From: Cymbomonas tetramitiformis
Taxonomy: Eukaryota; Chlorophyta; Pyramimonadophyceae; Pyramimonadales; Pyramimonadaceae
Direction: 5' to 3'
NCBI GenBank assembly: GCA_001247695.2
Contig: LGRX02024707.1
Location: 19,305-83,304 of the forward strand
Length of the DNA: 64,000 nucleotides
A model generated the notes under the pieces. It had not been told where the DNA came from. It made no database searches and saw nothing but the letters and a program-made list of their open reading frames with translations. The translations under genes and the position numbers were made by a program. Below, piece by piece: positions 60,385 through 64,000 of this stretch (the stretch's first letter is position 1; each line of letters begins with the position of its first letter).

Positions 60385-63379
60385 CTACACACGCAATGTG
60401 GTGGGAATATGTAAGGCATTTTTACTAGTGTCCACAAAGTACTCCGTGCACGTCTCTTCATCACGCCATTCCAAGAAGCGGCCTTCCACAACATATTCCC
60501 CACACGTTGCATACACCCCTTCCCCCGCCGGGCTGTAGTAATCGTCCTTCATCCCCGCCGGATCTTCAACCACTTGCACTCCACCAAGCGCCTTCACTAA
60601 ATAGTAGGAGTGCAAGTCATCTCCCCCAGATGGCCGTGCAAAAATGCTCCCCCGCGCAACCATCACGCCCATCTCATGCGCGGCCTCCGCCGCTTGACGT
60701 CGTGTTTGCCGGGCTTGCGTTGCCTCTTTCACCGTCAAAGTGAACGGCACCCACTCGTCCACATGGCTCTTGTAGTGGCACCCCGCACTATCCGGGTGCG
60801 CCCGCTCGCACTGCGCATAGCAGTACTCACAATAGCACTGCCGGTCCCGCTTCAAACCCACCAGCAGTCCAACCCCCGCGCGCACGGAGTGCAACCGGAG
60901 GGTTCGGTCGACCGTGTCAAAAACCGGACCCGATTCATCCACGTCGCCTTTTTCACTAGGAAAAAGAACCGCTTGCAAAACTGTGAGCCTCGGGACCATG
61001 TCGTGTCCTTAGGGTCTTGCAGCCTTTCAATACAAAACTCCCATAAATGCCTGGCGCATGTTATTCCGCCATACCACTTGTCCGGGGTAGCCATCACCGC
61101 CAGACTCGCCTCATGCTTGACAATCACCCCCATTGCATCTTGCTCGCCTCGTGCGTGGGCTGTCTCAAATAAGTTGCGCTGGCATGGGATCCCAAGCCCT
61201 CTCACCCACTCCGCGCACATCGGGCGGCCGCTCTCCACGACGTCCGCAAATGCCGTTCCGCACTTGTTCTGCACCGCGCTCCCATCCGCCCACTCGTGTA
61301 CGAATTTCGGCAGCGGGATGCCTCTCTTGATGAAATAGTCCTTCACAATAAGCATGCGCATGTGTTGGATGGAGCGATGGCTATGTGGCATGTCGTCGCC
61401 GATGAGGTAGATGTAGTCCTTGATAATGATGGGGTTCTCCTCCGTGGACTGCACACCATCCACCGGGCCATATGCGTGTCTCCATATGACACAACACAAA
61501 AATGAAGCTTGCTTCACAATCCAATGCAACGATTGGATGGCTCGCGGGATGTTGAGGGCATGGTTTTCGCTGAAATCAAATAGAAGGAGGGTGTGATCCA
61601 TTGGCAAGTTCGCTTTACACTTACAGTATTGAACATGGTCATGGAGTGCTGTGCCATGAAGCAATGGTAGGCGTATGGCTTCAGAAACGGACATGCCCGT
61701 CCGTCTACACCGTCCAGCTTGCCTATCCCCCAACCGTCCGGGGTTTTCAACACAAACTTCCCCGTGCATACGCAGTTGGGAGACTCTCCAGGCGTGTGCC
61801 CAAGGAGTGCACTCTGCAGCTTTGCGAGGAGCTCGCCCACCGGGGTCCGCTTTTGAACGTATTGAACTCGGTGCTTGTTCTTGCCGTCCTCGTCGACCCC
61901 CACAAGGGCACTCTCGTAGGTGTTCCACTCCACCGGTGTCGGGTTGGACACCTCTGTCGCGCACAAACTCAGGTTCTGCAGCGGCCCGCAGTCTTTGCAT
62001 GACTGGTCCAAACAAGCCAGCTCGTGAAAGTCTGCGCGCTCGCCAGATTCCAGAGTTCTCCTTGGACACAGCAGGGAGGCTGTAAACCCTGAAGTCGAAC
62101 GGGTCACCTCTGCCCGTCCACATACCACATCTGGGAACCCTGGAGGTGGTTTGCGATTGGACATGACGGCACGCTGTCCCCCAGTGTGAGGACAGCACTC
62201 CCTGTCCGGGCATTCACACTTGGAGTGCAAACGCTCGTGTGCCCGCTGGTATGCGGTCACCGCCAACCTCATATCCTCGCGGTATCTACAGCAGCAGGAG
62301 ATGATGTCCCGTCTAGTGAGTCGTCGCACTTGCTTCGGTTTGTTCTGCTCGAAACACCGCAGCCCAATCTTGATGTCAGGCTCCTTCTTCTGGAACTTGC
62401 GGTACACCTCTAGTTGTGTCATTTCTAACCAGTGTTTGGGCGCCTTCTCAGTCGTCCCGTCAGGATGCTTCAGCTTCAGGACGTCCCGCTTGGAAGTTGA
62501 CACACGTGTTATTCCAGGACTGAGCCAGAAGTCGTGGATCTTCGCAATAAACAGCTCATTTGCCATTTGGTTAGCCAAGTTTCGATTCTTTCTAACCAGG
62601 CCTTCCAGAAGCCCACTTCGAAGCCTTCGTACAGTCCCCAAGCTCGCGCCATCCAGCAAAATGCGATGCCCCACTATCCCAATAACCACAACCGGACGTC
62701 GAATGCCCAATACATCCGCGATCCTGTTCTCCATACCCCGTGCGGCTTCTCCAAACGCCATTGCAGCACCAGACAGTTGAGTGTCCTGGTTCTGATTGGT
62801 TCTGGTTGTTGCCAAAGTTGAAAAAGAATCCCGAAAACTTGACACCATTATCTGTCCAACGCTCTCCTCTGCGCTGGCCAAAAGCGTGCGCAAGAGATTT
62901 TGATTATCCGCGTTCAGTGTGCGTATGTAGTTCGCCAACGCCCCAGCTATAATTCCCGGCGAGTTCTGGAACACCGCGCCGATCTTCTTATTCCAGTACG
63001 ACTGGCTTCCACGCGGGACCACTGCGGTTACCTCGGAAGCTTGTGCTCTACTAGCGTCCGCGCATGTTGCGGTAGAATCCAGTCTCAGGCATTTCTTAGA
63101 ACGAGAAATCCTTTGGCGTTGCACATTACTCGCGCGACGTTTGATCGCAGTCGAAGTTGGCTCAGCCGCCTCCGCGACCTGGTCTGCAAGCGGCGTTCCC
63201 GCACTTCCTGCCCCTGTATCACGCCAATGCGCTGCAAACTCCGAAATTTCTCTACTCAGCTCAATCCCGCGTTCCACATTCTCCTCCGCAATAGGATAGT
63301 CAGTTGGGAAATCTTTCGCCTGTTCACCAATGCTAGACAGCCAAGGCAAAATATCCAGCAGAAAACCATCTGAAGACAT
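60385..63379 (-). pseudogene. DDE transposase-like gene ('DFSEN' family), frameshifted
   Basis: The gene starts at ATG 63379 (MSSDGFLLDILPWLSSIGEQ). Frame 1 (to about 61620): charged helices, IGLRCFEQNKPKQVRR, a Cys/His cluster (CCCRYRED..., KCECPDRECCPHTGG) and KLDGVDGRACPFLKPYAYHC. Frame 2: LLLFDFSENHALNIPRAIQS (61563-61577 = DFSEN), IYLIGDDMPHSHRSIQHMRM, FVHEWADGSAVQNKC, HARGEQDAMG. Frame 3 (to 60385): LHSVRAG..LVGLKRDRQCY, CEYCYAQCERAHPD. The order DFaEN, sDD..H, DG..Q, HGkG..D matches an uncharacterised transposase-like family found in animals and algae. One-base shifts near 61620 and 60960 break it. It is probably a DNA transposon gene. Confidence 0.6.
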
Positions 63380-63528
63380 GATATATCTCTTCTAATGTAT
63401 GCCACTGATAAGCAGCCTTGCATTATTATCCGTTATGCTTTACATGTTTGTGTAGGTAGTGTTTCAAAAAGTAAACAATCTGAACTTTTGCTTTTGCACT
63501 TGGCATGTAAAAAAAACAACACAAAAAA

Positions 63529-63690
63529 CCGCCCGCGCGATGTTCCTAGTCACAGGAGGGCTTTCATCGCGCGGGCGGTATCAGCTTCAGTGAATTTATA
63601 GTGAATTTATATTAGATCTTACAATTTCGACTACACAAAAAACCGCCCGTGCGATGTTCCTAGTCACAGGAGGGCTTTCATCGCACGGGC
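63529..63690. repeat. Two direct repeats, each a long hairpin with a compensatory change
   Basis: CCGCCCGCGCGATG (63529-63542) pairs with CATCGCGCGGGCGG (63565-63578); GCCCGTGCGATG (63645-63656) pairs with CATCGCACGGGC (63679-63690). The 22-nt loops are the same. The second copy has C-G replaced by T-A at the same stem position. Confidence 0.85.
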
Positions 63691-63719
63691 AGTTTGACAG
63701 TAGAATGTAACTTTTCACA

Positions 63720-63989
63720 TTGTGCACCAGAGTTCACCAAGCGCGACTCAAATTGCAACGGTTCAATTACCTAGGTATGCCTCGATTCGTGCGTGAGTGT
63801 GAATTCTGTTTAGGAGGCAACAAAAACAAAGCACAAGTGCGTTGCTGGTGGGGGCCAGATTGCGATTTGTGGTATATCACAGAGTACTCAGAGCATTGGG
63901 CGTGTTATATATCCTTCTGCTCAAACAACCTTCATAGATCAAGAGTCGTTGGACGACACCCCTGGTGTCAACTGGGAACTTATCGATAA
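63720..63989 (+). other. Open frame with Cys pairs, unassigned
   Basis: FVRECEFCLGGNKNKAQVRC ..DC has spaced Cys pairs like the C-terminal ring of piggyBac transposases, but the spacing does not fit well and no transposase core is in view before the window edge. Confidence 0.15.
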
Positions 63990-64000
63990 TTGAACATGTC

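Noticed and set aside
63720..63989. piggyBac C-terminal ring
   Set aside because: Cys spacing fits poorly and no transposase core is visible in the window.

Overview
This is a eukaryotic nuclear window. Genes are cut into short exons with GT donors and AG acceptors, and most of the DNA is transposable elements, their remains and tandem arrays. Two host genes can be partly assembled by splicing: a TraB-domain gene (about 31.6-47.0 kb, + strand) and a group II chaperonin-like gene whose best fit is BBS6/MKKS (about 8.3-21.4 kb, + strand). A BBS protein implies a lineage with cilia. The TraB exons resemble the plant form, and two AAACCCTA telo-boxes lie upstream of a MYND finger. A flagellate green lineage with a large repeat-rich genome (for example a prasinophyte such as Cymbomonas, or a charophyte) would fit. 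This is inference; no species was identified.

Layout. 1-2.7 kb: a rearranged Ty3/gypsy pol relic and a Gag-like ORF (- strand). 3.79-6.29 kb: a compact non-autonomous LTR element carrying only a Gag-like ORF, with matching 5-bp target duplications. 6.3-21.4 kb: the chaperonin-like gene, with introns holding a 49-bp minisatellite, a possible MYND gene, a 48-50-bp minisatellite and a DIRS-type RT/RNase H relic. 22.8-31.1 kb: a broken Mutator-like (MULE) transposase gene on the - strand. A 3.47-kb transposon (25389-28860) with long inverted arms and about 20 copies of an ACAATCGTATACGATTGT palindrome sits inside one of its exons.

31.6-47.0 kb: the TraB gene. Its largest intron (over 11 kb) holds a complete Ty1/copia element (34.78-42.48 kb; 409-bp LTRs, half-tRNA-iMet primer site, broken pol), itself inserted in a 65-bp tandem array. 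Another intron is almost entirely a 40-bp minisatellite. 47.9-48.7 kb: exon-like pieces of a - strand gene. 48.9-51.6 kb: LTR copies and the 3' end of a Ty3 pol in which the integrase C-terminus is fused to a PHD finger and a methyltransferase-like domain. 52.0-53.1 kb: a spliced - strand gene of unknown function. 53.1-55.2 kb: a 42-bp satellite with an internal inversion. 55.7-56.1 kb: a foldback element. 56.2-57.4 kb: a broken hAT transposase. 58.8-59.2 kb: a Ty3 integrase core that may be the missing upstream part of the 51-kb pol. 59.2-60.0 kb: a 185-bp tandem array. 60.4-63.4 kb: a broken DDE-like transposase-type gene, followed by two hairpins with a compensatory base change.

Many of the long open frames here (8.0-9.4, 28.2-28.5, 32.4-33.0, 44.7-45.8, 53.2-55.2 kb) are tandem repeats read in frame, not proteins. 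The host genes become visible only when short exons are joined across introns.
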